Part shown: positions 1 through 5,032 of the stretch, piece after piece
Position numbering within the stretch: the stretch's first letter is position 1
How the letters are laid out: each line of letters starts with the position of its first letter
Assembly (NCBI GenBank): GCA_937925775.1
Contig: CALAMM010000203.1
Span: 1-5,032 of the forward strand
Length of the DNA: 5,032 nucleotides
Source: an uncultured Fimbriimonadales bacterium
GTDB lineage: Bacteria > Armatimonadota > Fimbriimonadia > Fimbriimonadales > GBS-DC
Direction: 5' to 3'
Program-made: the position numbers and the translations under genes
Notes under the pieces: model-generated
The model's database searches: none
The model's input: the letters and a program-made list of their open reading frames with translations, nothing else
What the model was told of the DNA's origin: nothing

Positions 1-1
1 G

Positions 2-520
2 CGCCCAGCGAACTATTCGCCCCTGTCGCCCGGCAAAGGCTACACGGTACTGGAAGTGCTGGATCGGCAGTTAGCGGTGATTTCGCTGGCGGGGCGCGTG
101 TTTATGGACAACGCCGACTGCCCCTTCCGCAAGTTCGACGAAATCGTCGAGCAGCTGGACACGCCGTTTGTGTTCGTGGACTTTCACGGGGAGGCGACTT
201 CGGAAAAAGCCTGCTTCGCCTACTATGTGGATGGGCGTGCGAGTGCTGTGGTGGGCACGCATACGCATGTGCAGACCGCAGACGAACGCATCCTGCCCAA
301 GGGTACGGCGTTCATCACGGACGCGGGCATGTGCGGCGCACTGCATTCATCCATCGGCATGGAGCTGGAGCCGTCAATCCGCCGATTCCTGACCGGGATG
401 CCTGCCAAAAGCGAGGTTGCTAAAGGGGAGGCGGTCGTCTGCGCCATCCTCCTCGACTTAGACCGCGCTACGGGGAAAGCGCTGGGCATCCAGCGACTTC
501 AGAAACGCCTAACGGGGTAG
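2..520 (+). CDS. ymdB: YmdB-family metallophosphoesterase (2',3'-cyclic nucleotide 2'-phosphodiesterase), N-terminus missing
   Basis: The reading frame is open from the left edge, and 172 residues are visible. Seen: RPANY at the start of the window, DFHGEATSEK (His62 of the visible part) and VGTHTHVQTADERILPKG (His87 and His89). In Bacillus subtilis YmdB the matching metal-site histidines are 150, 175 and 177. The constant offset of 88 implies that about 88 residues, including the GD, NGEN and GNH metal motifs, lie upstream, for a normal total near 260. The family is a cytosolic dinuclear-metal phosphodiesterase acting on 2',3'-cyclic nucleotides. In Bacillus it affects biofilm and motility decisions and is often encoded near RNase Y; whether that holds here cannot be seen. 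The C-terminus ends normally, with TAG at 518-520 and no frameshift. A downstream GTG at 56 is only an internal codon, because homology continues before it. Family assignment is strong; the exact substrate is inferred. Confidence 0.93.
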   Translation, partial: RPANYSPLSPGKGYTVLEVLDRQLAVISLAGRVFMDNADCPFRKFDEIVEQLDTPFVFVDFHGEATSEKACFAYYVDGRASAVVGTHTHVQTADERILPKGTAFITDAGMCGALHSSIGMELEPSIRRFLTGMPAKSEVAKGEAVVCAILLDLDRATGKALGIQRLQKRLTG

Positions 521-526
521 AAACGG

Positions 527-532
527 TATAAT
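527..532 (+). promoter_or_regulatory. candidate -10 box (TATAAT) for the photolyase gene
   Basis: A perfect TATAAT lies 6 bp after the ymdB stop and 35 bp before the photolyase ATG, in an otherwise GC-rich stretch. A transcript would start near 538-540 and carry a leader of about 28 nt. No good -35 is visible at 16-18 bp: the sequence there reads roughly AACGCC, and the nearest TTCAGA (498-503) is 23 bp away. The call therefore rests on the -10 match and its position. No extended -10 TG is present. Confidence 0.5.
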
Positions 533-567
533 CGTAAGAACGAATAGGTGTCCTATGGGGAAGCACT

Positions 568-2010
568 ATGAAAACGACCGTTGTTTGGTTTCATCACGAC
601 CTGCGTTTATCGGACAATCCCGCGCTGTATGAGGCGGCGCGGCGGGGCGCGATTGTGCCCATCTACATCTACGCGCCCGAAGAGCAAGGTAGCCGTGCGC
701 CAGGCGCGGCGCGAAAGTGGTGGCTGCACCACTCCCTGCACGCGCTCGATCAGTCGCTCCAGCGACGCGGGCTGAGGCTTGTCATCCGTCGCGCTCCCCA
801 GAGTCTGCCCGTGCTGGAACAAATCCTAACCGAGACAGGTGCGGACGCGCTCTACTGGAATACGCGCTACGAGCCGCAGCTGCAGGAGCGCGACAAGCGT
901 ATCCGCAGGACCTTTCAGCAACGCGGGCTCGAGGTGCGCGAGTTCCCATGCTACTTGCTCCACGACCCCGACGCTGTGCGCACCGACTCTGGTCAGCCCT
1001 ACACAGTGTTTACGCCGTTCTGGAAGCGGATGCTGCAGGTAGTGGAGGTGCCGGAGCCGTTGCCTGAACCCGAAACGCTGCATGCACCCGATAGTCTGCC
1101 TGCTTCTGAGCCGCTGGAGTCGCTGGAGTTGCTGCCGAAAATCGACTGGGCGGCGGGCTTTCGTGAAACTTGGCAGGTCGGCGAGGTGGCGGCGCAGCGG
1201 CGGCTGGATTGGTTCCTGCGCCATGCGGTGGAACACTACCACGCCTTGCGCGACCGCCCCGATTTAGATGCTACTTCGCGCCTCTCGCCCCACCTGCATC
1301 ACGGTGAGATCAGCCCGCGCCAGATTTGGCACGCCACCTTGCGCCACAGCCGCGGCAACTGGACGAAAGGTGTGGAGCATTTCCTGCGCGAGTTGGGCTG
1401 GCGCGAGTTTGGATATCACATTCTCTACCACCACCCCCACACGCAGGAGCGCGCCCTGCGTAGCGAGTTCGATACCTTCCCATGGGTGGAGGAGAAAACC
1501 CCTGCCTTCAGAGCGTGGACGAAAGGGCGCACGGGTATCCCGATGGTGGACGCGGGCATGCGCCAGCTCTGGCGTATCGGTTGGATGCACAATCGGGTGC
1601 GGATGATTGTCGCCTCATGGCTCACCAAGAACCTGCTCCTTCACTGGCGTCTGGGGGAAGCGTGGTTCTGGGACACACTGGTAGATGCCGACCCTGCGAG
1701 CAATGTGCTGGGCTGGCAGTGGACTGCAGGCTGCGGTGCGGACGCCGCGCCCTACTTCCGCGTCTTTAATCCCGTGATTCAGGGGCGCAAGTTTGACCCT
1801 GACGGCGTGTATGTGCGCCAGTGGGTTCCCGAACTGGCGAACCTGCCGACGGAGTACCTCCACGCGCCCTGGGAGGCTCCCGACGAGGTGTTGAAGCAGG
1901 CGGGCGTAGTGTTGGGCAAGACCTATCCCTTCCCGCAAGAGCCAATCGACAAGAGCCGCGACCGCGCGTTGGAAATGCTGGAGCTGTGGTCAAAACAGCG
2001 TACCTCGTAG
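568..2010 (+). CDS. phr: deoxyribodipyrimidine photolyase (class I CPD photolyase)
   Basis: This flavoenzyme uses blue or near-UV light to split cyclobutane pyrimidine dimers in DNA. The 480 residues match the family length (E. coli PhrB has 472). Residues 1-155 form the antenna-binding Rossmann-like domain (VVWFHHDLRLSDNPAL at the N-terminus). A Pro/Glu-rich linker follows at about 160-190, then the helical FAD domain. Seen there: TSRLSPHLHHGEISPR (236-251), FLRELGWREF (272-281), WMHNRVRM (339-346) and GWQWTAGCGADAAPYFR (382-398). By hand alignment the electron-transfer tryptophans of E. coli (382, 359, 306) are Trp383, Trp360 and Trp306. The dimer-contacting Glu274, Trp277 and Trp384 are Glu275, Trp278 and Trp385. 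Asn379 matches the Asn facing flavin N5, which favours photolyase over plant-type cryptochrome. The start is ATG with GGGGAAG 4 nt upstream. The antenna cofactor is unclear: the E. coli folate ligand Glu109 seems to align with Leu105. The gene faces citrate synthase convergently. Confidence 0.96.
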   Translation: MKTTVVWFHHDLRLSDNPALYEAARRGAIVPIYIYAPEEQGSRAPGAARKWWLHHSLHALDQSLQRRGLRLVIRRAPQSLPVLEQILTETGADALYWNTRYEPQLQERDKRIRRTFQQRGLEVREFPCYLLHDPDAVRTDSGQPYTVFTPFWKRMLQVVEVPEPLPEPETLHAPDSLPASEPLESLELLPKIDWAAGFRETWQVGEVAAQRRLDWFLRHAVEHYHALRDRPDLDATSRLSPHLHHGEISPRQIWHATLRHSRGNWTKGVEHFLRELGWREFGYHILYHHPHTQERALRSEFDTFPWVEEKTPAFRAWTKGRTGIPMVDAGMRQLWRIGWMHNRVRMIVASWLTKNLLLHWRLGEAWFWDTLVDADPASNVLGWQWTAGCGADAAPYFRVFNPVIQGRKFDPDGVYVRQWVPELANLPTEYLHAPWEAPDEVLKQAGVVLGKTYPFPQEPIDKSRDRALEMLELWSKQRTS

Positions 2011-2021
2011 CACAGACGGGA
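2009..2021. repeat. left copy of a short degenerate repeat flanking the gap (AGCACAGACGGGA)
   Basis: This 13-mer, starting inside the photolyase stop codon, matches AGCGCAGACAGGA at 2152-2164 in 11 of 13 positions and in the same orientation. The two copies sit at opposite ends of the 174-bp gap. They look like remnants of one short dispersed element, but 13 bases with two mismatches in a GC-rich context is weak evidence. Confidence 0.35.
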
Positions 2022-2046
2022 GATGGCAGGTGCGCACACCGAACTT

Positions 2047-2073
2047 GGTGCGACGACATTCTTGCCGTCGCGC
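2047..2073. repeat. palindromic repeat, copy 1 (imperfect hairpin)
   Basis: This 27-nt unit is identical to 2094-2120 at 25 of 27 positions (differences at 2065 and 2072) and has the same orientation, 47 bp apart. It folds as a 9-bp stem, GCGACGACA (2050-2058) with TGCCGTCGC (2063-2071), around a TTCT loop. The single mismatch is A·C on the plus strand but becomes a G·U wobble in a minus-strand transcript, so the structure would be better paired in RNA from the citrate synthase side. No T-tract follows on either strand. Confidence 0.75.
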
Positions 2074-2088
2074 GGGGTTGGGTTCGCG

Positions 2089-2126
2089 CTCTGGGTGCGA
2101 CGACATTCTTGTCGTCGCACCCAGAG
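2089..2126. repeat. palindromic repeat, copy 2: perfect 17-bp hairpin between convergent genes, possible bidirectional terminator
   Basis: CTCTGGGTGCGACGACA (2089-2105) and TGTCGTCGCACCCAGAG (2110-2126) are exact reverse complements around a TTCT loop. The core 2094-2120 is the second copy of the 27-nt unit found at 2047. Lying between two genes that converge, it could stop or stabilise both transcripts. There is no U-run after the stem in either direction, so it is not a textbook intrinsic terminator. A dispersed REP-like palindromic element is an equally good reading. Confidence 0.8.
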
Positions 2127-2151
2127 ACTGGGCTAAACTCCGCGCCTCGAT

Positions 2152-2179
2152 AGCGCAGACAGGAATATCCGTGCTGCAC
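2152..2179. repeat. imperfect inverted repeat just beyond the citrate synthase stop
   Basis: GCAGAC-GGA (2155-2164, skipping A2161) can pair with TCC-GT-CTGC (2168-2177) in a 9-bp stem with two single-base bulges and a 3-nt loop. It begins about 8 nt after the citrate synthase stop on the minus strand, where a 3'-end hairpin is expected. No T-tract follows. Its left part, AGCGCAGACAGGA, resembles the sequence at 2009-2021, so it may be one end of a dispersed repeat rather than a terminator. Confidence 0.4.
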
Positions 2180-2184
2180 AAAGG

Positions 2185-3324
2185 TTAGCCGCGCTGATCC
2201 AGCGGCACGAACGGCAGGTCGCGCGGGCCGCTGTAATCGCTGCGCGGGCGTATCAAGCGGTTGTTGTCATGTTGCTCAATAACATGCGCTGACCAGCCCA
2301 CGATGCGCGCTGCGGCGAAAATCGGCGTGTAAAGCGGGATGGGGATGCCCATCATGTAATACAGCGCCGCCGCGGGGAAGTCCACATTCGGATAGAGGTT
2401 CTTCTCGCGGAGCATCACGCGCTCCATAATGTCCTGAATCTGGTAGATGTCCATGCGCCCCGTTTGCTCCGCGACTCGGCGCACATACTCCTTCAGGATT
2501 ACGGCGCGGGTGTCGCCTGTCTTATATTCGCGATGGCCGAACCCCATGATGCGGGCTTTTTGGGCGAGTTTTTCCATTACCCACGCTTCCGCGCGGTCGG
2601 GGGTGCCGATTTCGAGCATTGCTTCCATCGCGGCCTCGTTCGCGCCGCCGTGGAGCGAGCCGCGCAGGGCGCCAATCGCGCCTACCACCGCCGAATAGAT
2701 GTCCGCCAGTGTAGAGGCGATCACATGCGCGGCGAAGGTGGAGGCGTTGTAGCCGTGCTCGGCATAGAGGATGAAGGTCAGGTTCATCACCTCCGCGTGC
2801 AGCGGCTCTGGCTCGCGTTCAAACAGCATGTAGAGAAAGTTCGCCGCGTGCCCCAGGTTCGGATTGGGGTTGACAGGCGATTGCCCCTGTAGGATACGGT
2901 AGCCGTTCGCGACCAGCGTCGCCATGCTCGCCGTGAGACGAATGGCTTTTTTGAGGTTTGCCTCGTGGGAGTGGTCATCGGCGGTGGGGTCGAGCATGCC
3001 GAGCGTCGCTACGCCCGCTTGGAGCGCCGCCATCAAGTTGCCGCCGCGCGGGAGAGCGCGCAACACCGCGTACACCTCGTCTGGCAACTCACGCTGCGAC
3101 TTCAACTGCGCGTCGAACTGCTCGAGCTGCGCGCGCGTGGGCAACTGCCCCATCAGGATCAGATAGGCGACTTCTTCAAAGGTGCAGTGCTTGGCCAAGT
3201 CGCGAATATCGTAGCCACGATAGATTAACCGGTTCTCGGCAGCAATCACATCCGAGATAGCGCTAATGCCCGCCGTCACGCCCTCTAAGCCAGGGCGATA
3301 GGGAATAATGTCCTTCTCGCTCAT
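2185..3324 (-). CDS. gltA: citrate synthase, short dimeric type (possibly 2-methylcitrate synthase)
   Basis: The enzyme condenses acetyl-CoA with oxaloacetate to citrate in the cytosol, the first step of the TCA cycle. It has 379 residues from ATG at 3324, within the range of type I dimeric enzymes and lacking the extra N-terminal region of Gram-negative hexameric, NADH-inhibited forms. Seen: LYAEHGYNAST (His190), GSLHGGANEAAM (His225), MGFGHREYKTGDTRA (His264, Arg273), NVDF (Asp315) and RPRSDYSG (Arg359). By family alignment His225, His264 and Asp315 are the catalytic residues (pig His274, His320, Asp375). The usual YK..DPR is YKTGDTR here; GD[ST]R is also common in methylcitrate or bifunctional enzymes, so propionyl-CoA use cannot be excluded. 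No prp genes are in view. The start is chosen for its AGGAGG; a TTG at 3390 would add 22 residues that do not resemble the family. The gene is divergent from pilT and convergent with the photolyase gene. Confidence 0.93.
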   Translation of the reverse strand: MSEKDIIPYRPGLEGVTAGISAISDVIAAENRLIYRGYDIRDLAKHCTFEEVAYLILMGQLPTRAQLEQFDAQLKSQRELPDEVYAVLRALPRGGNLMAALQAGVATLGMLDPTADDHSHEANLKKAIRLTASMATLVANGYRILQGQSPVNPNPNLGHAANFLYMLFEREPEPLHAEVMNLTFILYAEHGYNASTFAAHVIASTLADIYSAVVGAIGALRGSLHGGANEAAMEAMLEIGTPDRAEAWVMEKLAQKARIMGFGHREYKTGDTRAVILKEYVRRVAEQTGRMDIYQIQDIMERVMLREKNLYPNVDFPAAALYYMMGIPIPLYTPIFAAARIVGWSAHVIEQHDNNRLIRPRSDYSGPRDLPFVPLDQRG

Positions 3325-3461
3325 AGGTTCCTCCTCTGATTGGGCAGCTTCGCCTGCACTCAATCTATAGGATACCCTGTTGCCCCGCAAATTGCCAGTA
3401 AAGTTTTTCCCACCCCCTGCCCAAAATACACTCGGCTCGAAACCTTCCGAGGGGGATAGTT
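3325..3461. promoter_or_regulatory. divergent intergenic region between citrate synthase and pilT
   Basis: These 137 bp must hold the starts of both transcripts. Minus strand: TATAGA (3369-3364) or TATCCT (3374-3369), each 4/6 to the -10 consensus, could serve citrate synthase. TTGCGG (3390-3385) lies 15 bp upstream of the first, a short and poor pairing. Plus strand: TTGCCA (3392-3397) is a good -35 match but has no -10 at the right distance, and TACACT (3427-3432) is a possible weak -10. An A/T-rich patch lies at 3398-3408. A 5-bp stem, CTCGG (3431-3435) with CCGAG (3447-3451), overlaps the front of the pilT ribosome site GAGGGGGA (3449-3456). No promoter can be assigned firmly. Confidence 0.35.
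3330..3336 (-). promoter_or_regulatory. Shine-Dalgarno site that fixes the citrate synthase start
   Basis: On the minus strand GAGGAGG is followed by AACCT and then ATG (3324-3322), a 5-nt spacing and near-perfect anti-16S match. It decides against the upstream TTG at 3390, whose extra 22 codons would run through this site. Confidence 0.88.
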
Positions 3462-4643
3462 ATGGAGCAGCACTTCGACTGGCGCAAACTGGTTGGGCTG
3501 GAAGCGGCGGAGGACGAGGAACCGACACCCTCCGACGCTGCCGATGTTACTTTGCAGATTGCGGGCGAGGAGCAGTCTGTTGAGGAGATCACTATCGACG
3601 ACTTACTCAGGCAGTGCGTGGAGCGCGGTGGCTCCGACCTGCACATCACAGTGGGGCTACCGCCCACCATCCGCCTGAATGGACACTTGACGCCGTTGCC
3701 CTATCAGCCACTCACCCCGCACGACACCCGACGCCTCATCTACGAGGCGCTCAACGACCAGCAACTGGAGCAGTTCGAACGCCACCACGAGTTGGACTTC
3801 GCCTACACCGTGAAAGATGTGGCGCGGTTCCGCTTCAATGTGTATATGCAAAAGGGTGCGGTGGCAGCGGCGATGCGCGTGATACCGTCGCGGATTCCCT
3901 CCATCGAGTCGCTGCGCCTACCCAGCGTCATCTACGAAGTGGTCAAAAAACACAGCGGATTAGTGCTGGTCACAGGTCCCACAGGCTCTGGTAAGTCCAC
4001 CTCGCTGGCGTGTATGATCGACCTCATCAACCAGACGCGCCCGTGCCACATTATGACGATTGAAGACCCGATTGAGTATGTGCATCAGCACAAGCGGGCG
4101 ATGGTGAACCAGCGCGAGGTGCATTCCGACACGGAGAGCTTTCATAATGCGCTCCGCGCCGTGCTGCGTGAAGACCCCGATGTGATCCTGATTGGCGAGA
4201 TGCGCGACTTGGAGACCATCCAAGCGGCGCTTACCCTCGCCGAGACGGGGCACTTGGTGTTTGCTACGCTCCACACGCGCAACGCGCCACAGACCATTGA
4301 CCGAATCATCGATGTGTTCCCGCCTCACCAGCAGGAGCAGATTCGCGTGCTGCTTGCCAACACGATTGAAGCCGTGTTCGCGCAGCAGCTCATCCCGATG
4401 ATTGGGGGCGGGCGCGTGGCGGCGATCGAAGTGATGCTCGCCAACGCCGCCATCCGCAACCTTATCCGCGAGGGCAAAACCCACCAGATTTACTCGATTA
4501 TGGAGACCCACTCAGGGCAGGGCATGATCACGATGGATCGCGCGTTAGCCGACCTGCACCGCAACGGCTACATCACCTACGAAGAAGCCGTGAACCGCGC
4601 GATGGACCGCGAGAACTTCCAACAGCTGCTCAAAGCGGCATAA
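3462..4643 (+). CDS. pilT: type IV pilus retraction ATPase PilT, with acidic N-terminal extension
   Basis: This cytoplasmic hexameric ATPase depolymerises type IV pili and powers twitching motility and DNA uptake. Of its 393 residues, 43-393 align with the whole of a typical PilT (about 345-370). Seen: GGSDLHITVGLPP near the N-terminus (57-68), Walker A GPTGSGKST (172-180), Asp box TIEDPIEYVH (199-208), Walker B VILIGEMRD (241-249), His box GHLVFATLHT (263-272) and the PilT signature AIRNLIREGKTHQI (330-343). The signature, and the lack of a PilB-type N-terminal domain or tetracysteine zinc site, separates it from the extension ATPase PilB. Residues 10-49 carry 13 Asp/Glu and no Lys or Arg, an extension absent from short PilTs. 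The start is ATG 5 nt after GAGGGGGA; no other in-frame ATG occurs before the conserved core. It leads a tight pair with pilC, and no pilB is visible upstream, where citrate synthase lies divergently. Confidence 0.96.
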   Translation: MEQHFDWRKLVGLEAAEDEEPTPSDAADVTLQIAGEEQSVEEITIDDLLRQCVERGGSDLHITVGLPPTIRLNGHLTPLPYQPLTPHDTRRLIYEALNDQQLEQFERHHELDFAYTVKDVARFRFNVYMQKGAVAAAMRVIPSRIPSIESLRLPSVIYEVVKKHSGLVLVTGPTGSGKSTSLACMIDLINQTRPCHIMTIEDPIEYVHQHKRAMVNQREVHSDTESFHNALRAVLREDPDVILIGEMRDLETIQAALTLAETGHLVFATLHTRNAPQTIDRIIDVFPPHQQEQIRVLLANTIEAVFAQQLIPMIGGGRVAAIEVMLANAAIRNLIREGKTHQIYSIMETHSGQGMITMDRALADLHRNGYITYEEAVNRAMDRENFQQLLKAA

Positions 4644-4648
4644 GGAGG
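4642..4648 (+). promoter_or_regulatory. Shine-Dalgarno site of pilC, overlapping the pilT stop
   Basis: AAGGAGG begins inside the pilT TAA stop (4641-4643) and lies 7 nt before the pilC ATG at 4656. The overlap suggests that the two genes share one mRNA and that translation of pilC may be coupled to termination on pilT. Confidence 0.88.
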
Positions 4649-4655
4649 CGATACG

Positions 4656-5032
4656 ATGCCGTTGTTCGAATACGAAGCCGTCGACAATAAGGGACGCACG
4701 CTCAAAGGCTCTATCGAAGCCGATAACGAGCAGCTCGTGCTGGCAAAGCTGCACGAGCAGGGGCTGCATGTCGTGCGCGTGGAACGACAGCGCGAAAAGA
4801 CTAAACTCTTTAGTGGGCTGGGCAAGTCCAAAAAGCCCAAGCTGCAGGCGTTGGTGCTCTTCACCCGCCAGTTCGCCACGATGATCGACGCGGGCATCCC
4901 CATCCTGCGCTGTCTGGACATCCTACACGCGCAAACCAAAGACGCCGCGCTCAAAAATGCGCTCGAAGCCCTGCGCAAAGATGTCAAATCGGGCATGGCG
5001 CTCAACGAGGCGATGGAGAAACATCCGCTGGT
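4656..5032 (+). CDS. pilC: type IV pilus inner-membrane platform protein PilC (GspF family), C-terminus beyond window
   Basis: PilC is the inner-membrane platform on which the PilB and PilT motors act during pilus assembly and retraction. The frame is open to the right edge with 125 whole codons; the family usually has about 400 residues, so about two thirds is missing. Seen: the N-terminal MPLFEYEAVDNKGRTLKGSI (1-20), typical of the family's MP.F.Y.A.D..G....G opening, then a short basic linker (KTKLFSGLGKSKKPK, 48-62). The first T2SF cytoplasmic helical domain follows, with LVLFTRQFATMIDAGIPILR (66-85) and LRKDVKSGMALNEAMEKHP (106-124). The membrane helices would lie beyond the window. It starts 12 nt after pilT with a strong AAGGAGG, so co-transcription is very likely. 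A GspF of a type II secretion system is the alternative, but the adjacent pilT argues for pili. Confidence 0.94.
   Translation, partial: MPLFEYEAVDNKGRTLKGSIEADNEQLVLAKLHEQGLHVVRVERQREKTKLFSGLGKSKKPKLQALVLFTRQFATMIDAGIPILRCLDILHAQTKDAALKNALEALRKDVKSGMALNEAMEKHPL

Noticed and set aside
826..1242. 138-codon minus-strand frame opposite the photolyase
   Set aside because: It is a shadow of a clearly conserved gene with no domain or start signal of its own.
568..2010. Cryptochrome rather than photolyase
   Set aside because: Asn faces flavin N5, the dimer-contacting Glu and Trp residues are conserved, and there is no C-terminal signalling extension.
2047..2120. Two-repeat CRISPR-like array (27-nt repeats, 20-nt spacer)
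   Set aside because: There are only two units, the repeat is a near-perfect palindrome with a 4-nt loop, the spacer is short, and no cas gene is present.
1766..2179. Open frames across the photolyase end and the gap (1766-2179 minus, 1821-2153 plus, 1990-2181 minus)
   Set aside because: They overlap the strongly supported photolyase or run through palindromic repeats, encode repeat-derived Arg/Ser-rich peptides with no recognisable domain, and lack convincing ribosome sites.
3325..3390. Longer citrate synthase from TTG at 3390 (401 residues)
   Set aside because: The added 22 residues do not look like the family, and the segment contains the AGGAGG that serves the ATG at 3324.
3392..3432. 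Strong sigma-70 promoter for pilT using TTGCCA and TACACT
   Set aside because: The two boxes are 29 bp apart, far beyond the normal 16-18, and no -10 lies at the right place for TTGCCA.
3960..4511. 183-codon minus-strand frame opposite pilT
   Set aside because: It is antisense to the conserved Walker and His-box region of PilT. A long antisense frame in GC-rich coding DNA is expected, and the protein has no family features.
3462..4643. PilB or GspE extension ATPase instead of PilT
   Set aside because: The AIRNLIREGK signature and short length fit PilT. The PilB/GspE N-terminal domain and zinc-binding tetracysteine are missing.

Overview
This is a GC-rich bacterial window of ordinary chromosomal genes. 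I see no phage, transposase, CRISPR, tRNA or rRNA signal. The gene set (a YmdB-type phosphodiesterase, a class I photolyase, a short dimeric-type citrate synthase, and PilT followed by PilC) points to a free-living, light-exposed, piliated bacterium. The protein style and the short palindromic repeats fit an Armatimonadota-like or related deep-branching lineage. That taxonomic guess is an impression from memory, not something the window proves.

Layout: (1) 2-520 (+) is the C-terminal two thirds of a YmdB-family metallophosphoesterase cut by the left edge. (2) 521-567 is a short gap with a perfect TATAAT box, so the next gene probably has its own promoter. (3) 568-2010 (+) is a full-length deoxyribodipyrimidine photolyase with the FAD-site, substrate-site and electron-transfer tryptophan residues in place. 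(4) 2011-2184 is a 174-bp gap between convergent genes. It holds two near-identical 27-nt palindromic repeats, one inside a perfect 17-bp-stem hairpin, and a second degenerate repeat pair at its two borders. (5) 2185-3324 (-) is citrate synthase, with its start fixed by a strong AGGAGG. (6) 3325-3461 is the divergent intergenic region. (7) 3462-4643 (+) is pilT with an acidic N-terminal extension. (8) 4656-5032 (+) is the start of pilC, cut by the right edge.

pilT and pilC form a tight operon (12-nt gap, with the pilC Shine-Dalgarno overlapping the pilT stop) and would supply the retraction motor and the inner-membrane platform of a type IV pilus. The other genes act independently: YmdB in nucleotide or RNA-linked signalling, photolyase in light-driven DNA repair, citrate synthase at the entry to the TCA cycle. 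I found no convincing new biological system. The most distinctive item is the palindromic repeat cluster between the photolyase and citrate synthase genes.
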